Assembly (NCBI RefSeq): GCF_001583435.1
Contig: NZ_CP013251.1
Location: 559,501-623,500, forward strand
Source of the DNA: Endozoicomonas montiporae CL-33
Lineage (GTDB): Bacteria; Pseudomonadota; Gammaproteobacteria; Pseudomonadales; Endozoicomonadaceae
Direction of reading: 5' to 3'
DNA: 64,000 nucleotides
Below, one piece after another: positions 1-9,292 of this stretch. Each line of letters begins with the position of its first letter. Position 1 is the stretch's first letter. A program made the position numbers and the translations under genes. Under the pieces are notes generated by a model that was not told where the DNA came from, did no database searches, and saw only the letters and a list, made by a program, of their open reading frames with translations.

Positions 1-372
1 AATGAGTGGTGCATCAAAACCCATGGTCAATCCGGGCTGACCGAACGGGTGCGCCAGAGTACGATCTCTCTGGCTGAAGCCGAACAGAGAACTCTGGATT
101 TTCTGAAAGGTCACATTGAAGCAGGCATTTCCCCGATGTGTGGCAACAGTATTGGTCAGGATCGTCGCTTCCTGCATCGTTATATGCCCCAGCTGCATGA
201 TTACTTCCACTACCGCAATATTGATGTCAGCACAGTGAAAGAGCTGGCACGTCGATGGAAGCCTGCCATTATGGATGGCTTCGAGAAGAACGGCACGCAT
301 CTGGCACTGGAAGATATTCGCGAGTCTATTGAGGAATTGCGTTACTACCGCCAGTTCTTTATCAACGATTAA
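1..372 (+). CDS. orn: Oligoribonuclease, C-terminal part (5' end outside window)
   Basis: Reading frame 1 is open from the first base, so the gene begins before the window. The product is a DEDDh 3'-5' exonuclease that degrades 2-5 nt RNAs (including pGpG) to mononucleotides in the cytoplasm. The visible part carries the family block [12 protein letters not shown] with the second catalytic Asp, then ARRWKP and the [14 protein letters not shown] segment holding the last His/Asp pair. The C-terminus ends in the usual place (FIND). An internal GTG at 49 is not the start, because the homologous residues NEWCIKTHG precede it in frame. It faces queG convergently, with only 9 bp between the stop codons. 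Confidence 0.95.
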   Translation, partial: NEWCIKTHGQSGLTERVRQSTISLAEAEQRTLDFLKGHIEAGISPMCGNSIGQDRRFLHRYMPQLHDYFHYRNIDVSTVKELARRWKPAIMDGFEKNGTHLALEDIRESIEELRYYRQFFIND

Positions 373-381
373 GACTCTTTT

Positions 382-1527
382 TTACTTCATATGCTGATCT
401 AAAGCCCACTGCACATGCTCCTGTACCAGTTCTGACGGGTCATTCTCTCTGGTCTTAAGCGCCTGAATCACCTTGTCACTGGCAGGAGCATTGCCCAGCC
501 CAACAGCGATATTACGCAACCAACATTCAAACCCCGCCCGGCGAATAGCTGACCCTGCTGTACGTTCCAGAAACTCTTCCTCAGTCCAGAGAAACAAGTC
601 GGCGAGATCGACCGCGTCCAGCGAGTGCCTCGGACGAAAATCACTTTCCTGAGTAGGTTTGGCAAAGCGATTCCAGGGGCAGGCGAGCTGGCAATCGTCG
701 CAACCAAAAATCCGGTTGCCCATTAGGCTACGTAGCTCAACCGGTATTGACCCGCTGTTCTCGATGGTGAGGTAGGAAATGCATTTGCGGGCATCGACCC
801 GGTAGGGTTCAACAATGGCACCGGTTGGGCATTTGTCCATGCAGGATGAACAGCGTCCGCAATGGTTTTTATCGTAAGGTTCGTCCACTGGTAGAGGCAG
901 GTTGGTAAACAGTTCACCCAGAAAAAAGAACGAGCCCGCCTGCCGGTTGATAATTAACGAATGCTTGCCCATCCAGCCTAGCCCTGCCTGCTGAGCCAGT
1001 GGTCGTTCCATCACCGGAGCGCTATCGACGAATGCCCGGTAACCGTGGTCACCTACCGCGCTCTCGATTTTTTTTCCCAGTTGCGTCAGACGTTTGCGAA
1101 TCAGCTTGTGATAATCACGTCCCAGAGCATAACGGGAAACATAAGCTTTTTCCGGCTCGCCAAGAATTTTAACGGTCTCCGTGTCGGCAGGCAGATAATC
1201 CATACGGGCTGAAATAATGCGAATCATGCCCGGATGCAAAGCTTCAGGATTGAAGCGCAGATCCTGATTGCGCTCCATGTAATCCAGATCACCATTAAAA
1301 CCCATAGCCAACCATTCTTTAAAATGTTGCTGATCCTGTTCAGGCACTTTGCCTTCAGAAATGCCGATGGCCTGAAAGCCGAGTTCCCTTGCCCATTGGC
1401 GAATATCTTCAGCCAGTTGGGCAAAATCAATCTTTGCAGAAGCCGGTTCGGTAAAATGCTCGGTAAATTCTGGGTTCGTTGGGTTCTTTGACACGGATTC
1501 TTGGGGATATAATCGGTTTAATAACAT
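382..1527 (-). CDS. queG: Epoxyqueuosine reductase QueG
   Basis: Catalyses the last step of queuosine synthesis, reduction of epoxyqueuosine to queuosine in the tRNA wobble position, using cobalamin and two [4Fe-4S] clusters. Two ferredoxin-type motifs are visible: C223-x2-C226-x2-C229-x3-C233-P, and C276-x2-C279-x3-C283-P, with C249 as a further ligand. The presumed catalytic Asp168 lies in AFVDSAPVMERPLA. The C-terminal 90 residues form the HEAT-like tail that binds tRNA. The first ~30 residues (rich in N, P, T, E) are longer than usual and no strong ribosome site precedes the ATG, so the true start could be slightly downstream. It is divergent from nnr, with 62 bp between the start codons. 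Confidence 0.95.
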   Translation of the reverse strand: MLLNRLYPQESVSKNPTNPEFTEHFTEPASAKIDFAQLAEDIRQWARELGFQAIGISEGKVPEQDQQHFKEWLAMGFNGDLDYMERNQDLRFNPEALHPGMIRIISARMDYLPADTETVKILGEPEKAYVSRYALGRDYHKLIRKRLTQLGKKIESAVGDHGYRAFVDSAPVMERPLAQQAGLGWMGKHSLIINRQAGSFFFLGELFTNLPLPVDEPYDKNHCGRCSSCMDKCPTGAIVEPYRVDARKCISYLTIENSGSIPVELRSLMGNRIFGCDDCQLACPWNRFAKPTQESDFRPRHSLDAVDLADLFLWTEEEFLERTAGSAIRRAGFECWLRNIAVGLGNAPASDKVIQALKTRENDPSELVQEHVQWALDQHMK

Positions 1528-1589
1528 TTAATGAACCGGATGACTGAATAAGAGTCACGCCGGTTCGAATCAGGTGCGGGGATGTCCGT

Positions 1590-3122
1590 ATGCGCAGTTT
1601 ACCACAAGAGCTTTACACCGCTGAGCAGGTTCGTCAACTGGACAGACTGGCCATTGAGGGTGTGGCTGAATCCCCGGGTATTGATGGCTTTGAGTTGATG
1701 GGGCGAGCGGCAAAGGCTGCATTCAGTCATCTTCTGCATCAATACCCACAGCTAGAAGAGGGTAGCAGTCTTCAGGTATTTTGTGGTGCCGGAAACAACG
1801 GCGGTGATGGTTATCTTATGGCTGCACTGGCTCTGGAGCAGAGTATTCCGGTAACGGTAACAGCTCTGAAGAACCCGGATGACCTGACGGGTGATGCCCA
1901 AAAAGCCTTTGAATATTGTCGGGACAAAGGTGTCAGGATTGTTCTCTGGCGCAATGATTCGACAATAGCAGGTGACGTGCTGGTGGATGCCATGCTGGGT
2001 ACCGGACTCAGCGGTGATGTGCGTGGTGATTACCAACTGGCGATAGAACGTCTGAACCTTTCTGAACGCCCTGTTGTTGCTGTTGATATTCCGTCCGGAT
2101 TAAGTGCCGATACGGGTGCGGTTCTGGGTGATGCGGTGCAGGCCGACAATACGGTCACGTTCATCGGGACGAAACAGGGGCTGTTGACGAGTGAAGGGCC
2201 TCGGTTGTGTGGAACATTGCACTTTGCTGACCTGAACGTACCCTCTGTTGTTTATGATCAGCTAGAGCCAGCTTCAATCAGATTGACGCAATCAGCGATG
2301 AGGCTTATTCCCACTCCAAGAAAGCGGTCTGCCCATAAAGGCGATTATGGTCATGTTCTGATTGTCGGTGGTAATCATGGCATGCCCGGAGCAGTCATCA
2401 TGGCTGCTGAAGCCGCTATCAGTTGTGGTGCGGGCAAAGTAACCGTAGCGACAAGACCGGAGCACCTTCTGGCTCTGGCTATTCGCAGACCTGAAGTCAT
2501 GACAACGGGTGTGAATCACAGGACAGAGCTCCAGAGTATTCTGCACGACAAAACCGTTCTTGTGGTCGGGCCGGGAATCGGAACCGACCAATGGGCGCTT
2601 GATCTTGTTGATGAGGCTCTGAATGCGGAGTTACCTCTGGTACTCGATGCTGATGCCCTGAATCTGTTATCGGAGCATTCCCAATTGCGTCGGGCGCGAA
2701 AGTTTCCGATGATGCTGACTCCCCATCCGGGAGAAGCGGCACGGTTACTAGAAATGGATACGAGCGCAATTCAGAAAGACCGCTTTGACGCTGTAACCCG
2801 GTTGTCTGAACAATACGATGCGTGTGTCGTTTTAAAAGGTGCAGGCAGCCTGATCAGAAATGACGGCAAAACCAGCCTGTGTACTGCCGGAAATCCCGGT
2901 ATGGCGGTGGCCGGAATGGGGGATGTGCTCAGCGGTGTGCTTGGTGCACTGTTGGCGCAGAAAATACCGATTTATGATGCTGCCAGACTGGGTGTCTGGT
3001 TGCATGCCAGTGGTGCAGATGCACTGGCGCAAAGACAGGGTGAAACCGGTTTGCTGGCAACGGATATTATTCCTTTCATCCGGCAGCAACTGAATGATTT
3101 AACCGGTTCAGTAGATGGTTGA
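1590..3122 (+). CDS. nnr: Bifunctional NAD(P)H-hydrate epimerase / ADP-dependent dehydratase
   Basis: Repairs NADHX and NADPHX, the hydrated damaged forms of the nicotinamide cofactors. The N-terminal YjeF_N epimerase domain (about residues 10-220) shows GAGNNGGDGYLMA near residue 67. The C-terminal ribokinase-like dehydratase (about 235-505) shows HKGDYGHVLIVGG, LTPHPGEAARLL and the nucleotide-binding GMGDVLSG. The length of 510 aa is normal for the fused bacterial enzyme. Its last 8 bp overlap tsaE, and tsaE overlaps amiB, so nnr-tsaE-amiB look translationally coupled, as in E. coli (yjeF-yjeE-amiB). Confidence 0.95.
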   Translation: MRSLPQELYTAEQVRQLDRLAIEGVAESPGIDGFELMGRAAKAAFSHLLHQYPQLEEGSSLQVFCGAGNNGGDGYLMAALALEQSIPVTVTALKNPDDLTGDAQKAFEYCRDKGVRIVLWRNDSTIAGDVLVDAMLGTGLSGDVRGDYQLAIERLNLSERPVVAVDIPSGLSADTGAVLGDAVQADNTVTFIGTKQGLLTSEGPRLCGTLHFADLNVPSVVYDQLEPASIRLTQSAMRLIPTPRKRSAHKGDYGHVLIVGGNHGMPGAVIMAAEAAISCGAGKVTVATRPEHLLALAIRRPEVMTTGVNHRTELQSILHDKTVLVVGPGIGTDQWALDLVDEALNAELPLVLDADALNLLSEHSQLRRARKFPMMLTPHPGEAARLLEMDTSAIQKDRFDAVTRLSEQYDACVVLKGAGSLIRNDGKTSLCTAGNPGMAVAGMGDVLSGVLGALLAQKIPIYDAARLGVWLHASGADALAQRQGETGLLATDIIPFIRQQLNDLTGSVDG

Positions 3123-3663
3123 GGAAGTATTGTCCCGGACGATGCAAGAAAAAGTGATGCAAGAAAAAGCGATTCAGAACAAGGTAAACAACAATCAGAT
3201 CAACCTGCTGATTGACGATGAAGACGCCATGGTTCAGCTGGGGTCAGCGCTCGCTGAAGCAATGGGAGGCGAAGCGGTTATTTATTTGCAGGGTGATCTG
3301 GGCGCGGGCAAAACGACACTCTGCCGGGGGATTCTGAGACATTTTGGTCATCAGGGCGCAGTAAAAAGCCCGACCTATACACTGGTCGAACCCTATAACG
3401 TTGATGGACAACTGATTTACCATTTTGACCTGTATCGTCTGGCTGATCCTGAAGAACTGGAGTTTATTGGCGGCCGGGATTATTTTTCCGAAGCCGGACT
3501 CTGTCTGATCGAATGGCCCGGCCGTGGCGAAGGGGCTTTGCCAGATGCCGATCTGGAGGTGACGCTGGATTATAATTTACCGGGACGAAAGGCGACGATT
3601 GTTGCAGGTACTGTCAGGGGCATCACCATGCTAGCAAGGATGCAGGAGGGTAAATGTCAATAA
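3115..3663 (+). CDS. tsaE: tRNA t6A biosynthesis ATPase TsaE
   Basis: ATPase of the TsaBDE complex that makes threonylcarbamoyladenosine at A37 of ANN-decoding tRNAs. The P-loop GDLGAGKTT is at residues 60-68, followed by the family marks VKSPTYTLVEPY, HFDLYRL and LIEWPGRGEGALP. The 182 aa length is about 25 longer than usual. The extra N-terminus contains an in-frame 15-bp duplication (MQEKV then MQEKA), so one of the internal ATGs could be the real start. It overlaps nnr by 8 bp and amiB by 10 bp. Confidence 0.93.
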   Translation: MVEEVLSRTMQEKVMQEKAIQNKVNNNQINLLIDDEDAMVQLGSALAEAMGGEAVIYLQGDLGAGKTTLCRGILRHFGHQGAVKSPTYTLVEPYNVDGQLIYHFDLYRLADPEELEFIGGRDYFSEAGLCLIEWPGRGEGALPDADLEVTLDYNLPGRKATIVAGTVRGITMLARMQEGKCQ

Positions 3664-5081
3664 AGCCAGGGATTATTGGGCAATTACTCAATCGTTTCAA
3701 TCAGTCAGGCTCTAAACAGAAAGCAATTCCAGACAGCCGACGCCGGTTTATGGCGACAGGGGCCAAACTGGCTCTGGGGCTGTCATTGCTCAAAGCCGAA
3801 ATCGTTCTGGCGGCCAGTAAAGTCATCAGAGATGTACGACTGTGGCGTTCACCGGATAAAACACGACTGGTGTTTGATGTCTCCGGAGAAGTTGCCCACA
3901 ACAGTTTTACCCTGAGTAACCCGAACCGACTGGTGATTGATATCAAAGGTGCGACCCGTGGATCTTCTGTTTCTACGCCAAGCCTGAGCAATACACCCGT
4001 TAAAAGCATTCGTTACGGTGTTCAGAACAAGAACGACCTGCGGGTGGTTCTGGATTTGAGCGCCCGGGTAAAACCGGAAAGCTTTCTGTTGAAGCCTTAT
4101 GCCACTTACGGTCATCGTCTGGTGATCGATCTGTTTGATACTGGCACTGCAGCGCCCAAACCTGTGGTGCCACCGGTGGTTGCCAAAGATCGGGATATTG
4201 TCATTGCCATCGACCCGGGTCATGGTGGTGAAGACCCGGGTGCTATTGCCCATGGTGGTGGCTATGAAAAAGACATTGTGCTGCAGATTTCCCGCGAGCT
4301 TAAAAAGCTGATTGATCGGGAAAAGGGCTTCAAGGCTGTTCTGGTTCGAACCGGGGACTATTACATCCCATTACGCCGACGGACGGAAATTGCCCGAAAT
4401 GCTGGCGCTGATTTGTTTGTGTCCGTGCATGCTGACGGTTTCACCGATCGTCGTGCCCACGGTGCCTCGGTGTTTGCCCTGTCCCGAACCGGAGCCACTT
4501 CTGAAACCGCCCGCTGGCTGGCACAGAAAGAGAACTCTGCGGATCAGATAGGTGGTGAGGGTGGTATATCACTCACCGATAAAGACGATATGCTGGCCAG
4601 TGTTCTGCTGGATCTGTCGATGACCTCAACATTGTCTGCCAGTCTGGAAGTGGGCGATAAGGTACTGCGTAACATTGGTGGCATTAACCGTTTGCACAAA
4701 GATCAGGTCGAGCAGGCTGGCTTTGTGGTACTGAAGTCGCCGGATATTCCGTCGATTCTGGTGGAAACAGGTTTTATTACCAATCCGGAAGAGAGCCGTA
4801 AACTCAAAACCCGCAGCCATCAGCGAGCTATGGCCTTGAAAATTCACAAAGGCCTCAGATCGTACTTCTACAAGAAGCCGCCGGTGGACACTTTGGTAGC
4901 CAGGTTAAAACGTGAAGGGCGGATTAATACGCGTCCTGACCAGTATGTGATCCAGGCAGGCGATACGTTGTCAGAGATTGCCCAGCGTTTTGATGTCAGC
5001 CTTAACTCTCTCAGGCGTGCCAATCAGATCAGCAGTGCCAGCCGGATTCGAACCGGACAAGTGTTGGTGATTCCCAATTAG
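3654..5081 (+). CDS. amiB: N-acetylmuramoyl-L-alanine amidase with Tat signal, AMIN and LysM domains
   Basis: Periplasmic zinc amidase that cleaves the stem peptide from MurNAc during septum splitting. The N-terminus has a twin-arginine signal: SRRRFMATGA at residues 28-37 followed by a hydrophobic stretch ending in LAA near 54. An AMIN domain (about 58-165) follows, then Amidase_3 (about 182-405) with the zinc-site blocks IDPGHGGEDPGA, SVHAD and VETGFITNPEE. A C-terminal LysM (about 430-474, starting YVIQAGDTLSEIAQRF) should bind peptidoglycan. The Tat signal recalls AmiA/AmiC of E. coli, while the position (after tsaE, before mutL) and the LysM recall AmiB. The start overlaps tsaE by 10 bp. 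Confidence 0.93.
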   Translation: MSIKPGIIGQLLNRFNQSGSKQKAIPDSRRRFMATGAKLALGLSLLKAEIVLAASKVIRDVRLWRSPDKTRLVFDVSGEVAHNSFTLSNPNRLVIDIKGATRGSSVSTPSLSNTPVKSIRYGVQNKNDLRVVLDLSARVKPESFLLKPYATYGHRLVIDLFDTGTAAPKPVVPPVVAKDRDIVIAIDPGHGGEDPGAIAHGGGYEKDIVLQISRELKKLIDREKGFKAVLVRTGDYYIPLRRRTEIARNAGADLFVSVHADGFTDRRAHGASVFALSRTGATSETARWLAQKENSADQIGGEGGISLTDKDDMLASVLLDLSMTSTLSASLEVGDKVLRNIGGINRLHKDQVEQAGFVVLKSPDIPSILVETGFITNPEESRKLKTRSHQRAMALKIHKGLRSYFYKKPPVDTLVARLKREGRINTRPDQYVIQAGDTLSEIAQRFDVSLNSLRRANQISSASRIRTGQVLVIPN

Positions 5082-5091
5082 CGGCATATAG

Positions 5092-5175
5092 AATTACCGG
5101 ATGTAGCTCTCCATTTGGAGGAAGCCTTTGAAGGAAGCCTTTGGAAGCAGCTCTCCGGTAATTGACGCTTTTTTT
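5092..5175 (+). terminator. Hairpin terminator after amiB
   Basis: The outer arms AATTACCGGA (5092-5101) and TCCGGTAATT (5154-5163) are perfectly complementary, and a run of seven T follows at 5169-5175. The loop contains a second small stem (CTCC/GGAG) and a direct repeat of GGAAGCCTTTG. This probably ends the nnr-tsaE-amiB unit, so mutL would have its own promoter in the ~60 bp that remain. Confidence 0.7.
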
Positions 5176-5233
5176 GCCTTGCCAGTCTGTTATTCTCTGA
5201 AGGCTTTGACTTAAATCGGAATGACACTGCTAC

Positions 5234-7195
5234 ATGAAACCTATCCGTTTACTGGACAACCGTCTCGCTAACCAGATTGCCGCGGGTGAAGTGGTTGAAC
5301 GCCCTGCTTCTGTGGTCAAGGAGCTGTTGGAAAACAGTCTGGATGCGGGTGCCAGACGGGTAACGGTGGAGGTGGAAAGTGGTGGTGTAAAACTGATCCG
5401 TATTCGGGATGACGGTTATGGCATTGGTCAAAACGACCTTGCATTGGCACTGTCCCGTCATGCCACCAGTAAAATTTCTGAACTGGAAGACCTTGAAGGT
5501 GTGGCAACGCTGGGCTTTCGTGGTGAGGCTCTGGCATCGGTCAGTTCTGTCTCACGGCTGACGCTGACGTCCAATGTTGAGGGGCAGGAGTCTGGCTGGC
5601 AGGTGCGTACCGAAGGTCGTGATATGGAAGCTATTGTAAACCCCGCTCCGCATCCCATTGGTACAACGCTGGAAGTTAAAGACCTGTTTTTTAACACACC
5701 GGCAAGACGTAAATTTCTGCGCACCGAAAAGACCGAGTTTTCTCATCTGGAAGAAGTGGTCAAGCGTCTGGCGCTGTCGCGCTTTGATGTCGGTTTTACG
5801 TTGCGACATAACCAGCGCAGCATTCATCAGTTGCGTCCGGCGAATACTCAGGCAGAGAAAGACCGGCGTGTGGCATCGTTATGCAGCCCCAAATTTATTG
5901 AAAATGCCGTGATTGTCGATGTGGAAGCGTCGGGGTTGAAACTCTGGGGTTGGGTCGGGCTGCCGACATTCTCCCGATCCAGTGCAGATCTGCAGTATTT
6001 TTTCGTCAACGGTCGTGTGATTCGCGACAAACTGGTGGCGCATGCGGTGCGACAGGCTTACCGGGATGTACTTTACGGTGGACGGCATCCGACGTTTGTT
6101 CTGTATCTTGAACTTGATCCTTCCATGGTTGACGTCAATGTTCATCCAACCAAACATGAAGTGCGTTTCCGTGACGGGCGAACCGTGCATAACTTTCTGT
6201 TCAGCACGTTGCACCGTGCGTTGGGAGAAGTCACGCCGGATACTCAATTGCCCCCATCGACTCTGACGCCTGCACAACCACTGACAACAGGCGTAGAGGC
6301 AGGTGAGTTTCAGGGACAGGAAAATATATCGCTGACAACGGCTTCAAAGCCTGCCTCTCAGGCGGCGTTTGCCCCTACAGGTTCATCAACAGGAGCTGGT
6401 GGCTTTAACCGAACCATTGAGCGAGCACCAGAATCCGCCCAGATTCAGAAACACCTTCAGGCATACAGCGAGCTTTATTCTACCGCTGCCAGTCCGACAG
6501 AAGTGAATACGGCATCCCGATCTGTGGCGGTGGGTGAGACTTCGGCTCCTGAATATGTTCCGGCAACAACGAATGCCAGCAAGACATTGCCCGAGTCGGA
6601 TACTTCAGGCATGCCGCCACTGGGATTCGCGGTGGCGCAGCTGAAAGGCATTTATATTCTGTCTGAAAATGAGCAGGGAATGGTGCTGGTAGATATGCAC
6701 GCAGCTCATGAGCGCATTACCTACGAACGTATGAAAGTGGCTTGGCACGCCGATGGTATTAAGGCTCAGCCTTTGCTGATGCCAAAATCCATTGCTGTCA
6801 GTGATCGGGAAGCCAATGTTGCTGAAGAATTCAGCGATTACTTTGAAAAGCTGGGACTGGCTTTGGAACGCATGGGGCCGGAAACCTTACTGGTCAGGCA
6901 GGTTCCGGTCATGTTGCAAAATGCCGATGTGGAAAAACTGGTACGGGATGTTCTGGCTGATCTGTCTCAGCACGGTGACAGTGATCGGGTCGAGTCCCAG
7001 ATCAACGAAATTCTTGCCACCATGGCGTGTCACGGCTCCGTAAGAGCCAATCGTCGTTTATCCATTGAAGAAATGAATGCCTTGTTGCGGGATATGGAAC
7101 AGACGGAACGCAGCGGGCAGTGTAATCACGGACGCCCAACCTGGACTATGCTGACAATGGATCAGCTGGATAAGCTGTTTTTACGGGGACGGTGA
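5234..7195 (+). CDS. mutL: DNA mismatch repair protein MutL
   Basis: GHKL ATPase that couples MutS mismatch recognition to strand incision. The N-terminal ATPase motifs are all present: [26 protein letters not shown] and [13 protein letters not shown], then the transducer domain to about residue 330. A poorly conserved Thr/Pro/Ser-rich linker runs from about 335 to 460. The C-terminal dimerisation domain carries [12 protein letters not shown] at residues 487-498, which fits the metal-dependent nicking-endonuclease signature DxHAxxExxxxE, together with ACHGSVRA and GQCNHGRPT. This suggests a MutH-independent, self-nicking MutL as in Pseudomonas, rather than the E. coli type. Length 653 aa is normal. 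Confidence 0.96.
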   Translation: MKPIRLLDNRLANQIAAGEVVERPASVVKELLENSLDAGARRVTVEVESGGVKLIRIRDDGYGIGQNDLALALSRHATSKISELEDLEGVATLGFRGEALASVSSVSRLTLTSNVEGQESGWQVRTEGRDMEAIVNPAPHPIGTTLEVKDLFFNTPARRKFLRTEKTEFSHLEEVVKRLALSRFDVGFTLRHNQRSIHQLRPANTQAEKDRRVASLCSPKFIENAVIVDVEASGLKLWGWVGLPTFSRSSADLQYFFVNGRVIRDKLVAHAVRQAYRDVLYGGRHPTFVLYLELDPSMVDVNVHPTKHEVRFRDGRTVHNFLFSTLHRALGEVTPDTQLPPSTLTPAQPLTTGVEAGEFQGQENISLTTASKPASQAAFAPTGSSTGAGGFNRTIERAPESAQIQKHLQAYSELYSTAASPTEVNTASRSVAVGETSAPEYVPATTNASKTLPESDTSGMPPLGFAVAQLKGIYILSENEQGMVLVDMHAAHERITYERMKVAWHADGIKAQPLLMPKSIAVSDREANVAEEFSDYFEKLGLALERMGPETLLVRQVPVMLQNADVEKLVRDVLADLSQHGDSDRVESQINEILATMACHGSVRANRRLSIEEMNALLRDMEQTERSGQCNHGRPTWTMLTMDQLDKLFLRGR

Positions 7196-7299
7196 TCGGG
7201 GTAGCCGCCAGCACCCCTGCCTGAGGCTGGCGAAATAACGCTTTCGGGCTGATGTCGTGACAGGGAAATACGTGTGCCACGTTGGCTGAACTGCTGCTG

Positions 7300-8964
7300 T
7301 TATTCAGTATCAGCTTCAGCATCTTCAATGTCTTTAGTTATTTTCTCTAAAATCTCCTCTGCTTTTTGAACTATTGCGATAATAGTCTTTTTGGCGTGTT
7401 CATCTGACTCCTTTCTATCAATATCAATATTGAAAAATTTTCTCATTTTGTCTGATGACATATTGATGCTAACTAAAGTATTTATAGTATCGCCATCTAT
7501 ATTTTCTGCAACTTCTGCAACTTCTGTGATGTCTCCGATTCTCAGGGCATCACCCATGTCTACAAGTACTTTCACGAATAATTCCAAGCGGTTGCCATCA
7601 AGATGATCTACCCCAAAATACTGAAGAAATAAACCAAGCTCCATTTCAGTTTCTGCCGACATAGGCAAACGATCAGAAGAACTCGTTTTATGGTCAATTT
7701 CACCAGATGGGGGAAGCGGCACTGAGATAGGTGCCGGTTTTACGTTATTTGTGCAACGGCGAGAATCGGCCACAAGCCTTGGCGCTTCGGCTTGATAGCA
7801 CGCTCCTGTCTGCTGAACCTCAGGGTTGGCTGATGCAGGCTCATTGCTAATTTCTAATATACTCGTCAAATAGGCTATATACTCAATCGCTGCACGTAAT
7901 ATGTTATATCTGGAAGTCTTTCCTTCGACGTGGACTGCCTGTTGTAGCACGGTAAAGGCATCTTTTATCTTTGCTTGTCTTGCTCTTTCCTGGGCGGCAA
8001 TTTCTAATTTTCTTTGACGGTTTCGTTGTTCAATAATAGACTCGACTTCCTCTCTGGTAAGCTGGTTCGAGTCATCAGCCTCGACATCGGACCCTCCGCT
8101 TTCGCTTCCGCCAGAGAAAGTGATCATTTTCAACCCATCAGGTAATGTACCAGAATATTTCAGGCGATTCTCATCAAAAATATCCGCTTCAATTAGATAG
8201 GGTTTTCCTTTCGGAAGTCTTAATCTTAATATTTTTTTGTTATCTTCTTTGTCGAGATCGGTGCCGGATATAACTATTGCTTCTTCGTCACGAGCGGTTA
8301 TTATTTTTATGGATTCATTGCGAAGTTTCTCATGCAATTTCATCCAGCTTGGTTTGAACGTAAACATGTCTTCTGTTTTTTTCTTTATGTTATATATCTC
8401 GTCGATACGTTTTCTTTGCTGCTGTAAAATGGTTTTCAGATAAAATTCGCTTTGCCGGATTTTTCTCCAGTGTTCGTCGTTATCCAGTCCCGCTGACGTT
8501 GTTAAAGGGATGAACGCTAAACTAGCTAAACTAATAGTGCCACCCATAGAAACCCGCAATTGACCGTTTGAAATACCATACAAACCGAAGCTCCGGAAAC
8601 TATTTTCAGGAACATCTGTGCAAATTATTTTGTGGAGAGTCTCTCCTGTTTCCAGCGTACATTCATCTTTGACTAAAGAATCCTGATTCCACTCCCAGGT
8701 ATCGCCCCGGATTTCTATGCTGTACGTCCCCCCGCCCTGGACAAGAATGACAAGAGCGGTTTTTGCGTCTGGTATTGTTCCCGGGAGATTGTGATCAGGT
8801 ACCCTGGGGAGCTTTTCAGTAAGGTCGGTATTAAGATCAAGTGGGGGATTCCAATAAATACCGGTTGATTTTTTGTCGAAAACAAGAAGATCTGTATTGG
8901 CAGTATCATGATACCATGCCTTGGCGGCGAGCACGGCTGCCAAGGAGAGTGTTGATGCATGCAT
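7300..8964 (-). CDS. Unknown protein with a basic helix-loop-helix (bHLH) domain
   Basis: 554 aa, no family recognised over the full length. The clear feature is a bHLH-like segment at residues 314-371 (bases 7852-8025). The basic region has E326-R327-x-R329 (positions E9, R10, R12 of the eukaryotic HLH consensus), helix 1 has I333-x-D335-A336-F337-x2-L340, the loop is five residues, and helix 2 has I355-L356-x2-A359-I360-E361-Y362-I363-x2-L366. This is nearly every diagnostic position. The N-terminal 15 residues are weakly signal-like (LSLAAVLAA), residues ~141-159 are hydrophobic, and 165-215 look helical or coiled coil. A Gly/Ser/acidic linker (284-300) precedes the bHLH and a Pro/Ser-rich linker follows it. 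The C-terminal ~120 residues are acidic and helical. It is AT-richer than its neighbours and sits alone, reversed, between mutL and miaA, which suggests acquisition. A nuclear-acting effector is possible but unproven. Confidence 0.75.
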   Translation of the reverse strand: MHASTLSLAAVLAAKAWYHDTANTDLLVFDKKSTGIYWNPPLDLNTDLTEKLPRVPDHNLPGTIPDAKTALVILVQGGGTYSIEIRGDTWEWNQDSLVKDECTLETGETLHKIICTDVPENSFRSFGLYGISNGQLRVSMGGTISLASLAFIPLTTSAGLDNDEHWRKIRQSEFYLKTILQQQRKRIDEIYNIKKKTEDMFTFKPSWMKLHEKLRNESIKIITARDEEAIVISGTDLDKEDNKKILRLRLPKGKPYLIEADIFDENRLKYSGTLPDGLKMITFSGGSESGGSDVEADDSNQLTREEVESIIEQRNRQRKLEIAAQERARQAKIKDAFTVLQQAVHVEGKTSRYNILRAAIEYIAYLTSILEISNEPASANPEVQQTGACYQAEAPRLVADSRRCTNNVKPAPISVPLPPSGEIDHKTSSSDRLPMSAETEMELGLFLQYFGVDHLDGNRLELFVKVLVDMGDALRIGDITEVAEVAENIDGDTINTLVSINMSSDKMRKFFNIDIDRKESDEHAKKTIIAIVQKAEEILEKITKDIEDAEADTE

Positions 8965-9292
8965 TTTCTTATAACTCGTACAAAGCTGCGAAATAAACAG
9001 GTGGAAATTTATACAAGGGAGAACAAGAGAGCAGTATTATGAATTGACATGGCTATAAGCATCAGGCCGAATGTAAAGTTACACCGCTTTAAAAACTAAC
9101 GTTGTAGTGTATTATGAAACTGACCGATTTTGATAATTTTTGAAAATAAACCTGCTACCAATCAAATAGCTAATTTAGATGGACTATTTTTTTTTGCAAG
9201 GATCATTTATAGATAATAAAACTTAATGACTAGTATGGTAGAGCATAAAGATTAACAACCCCCCCTCCAAGGCGACATTTGATAGTGATAAT
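8965..9292. other. AT-rich divergent intergenic region
   Basis: 328 bp between the starts of the bHLH gene (leftward) and the SRPBCC-like gene (rightward), so it should hold both promoters. It is markedly AT-rich. A TTGACA hexamer occurs near 9045 but no well-spaced TATAAT partner is convincing. No coding frame, repeat or hairpin of note was seen. Confidence 0.4.

Noticed and set aside
723..917. Many overlapping frames opposite or shifted to the housekeeping genes
   Set aside because: They lie wholly inside well-supported genes and show no protein features of their own.
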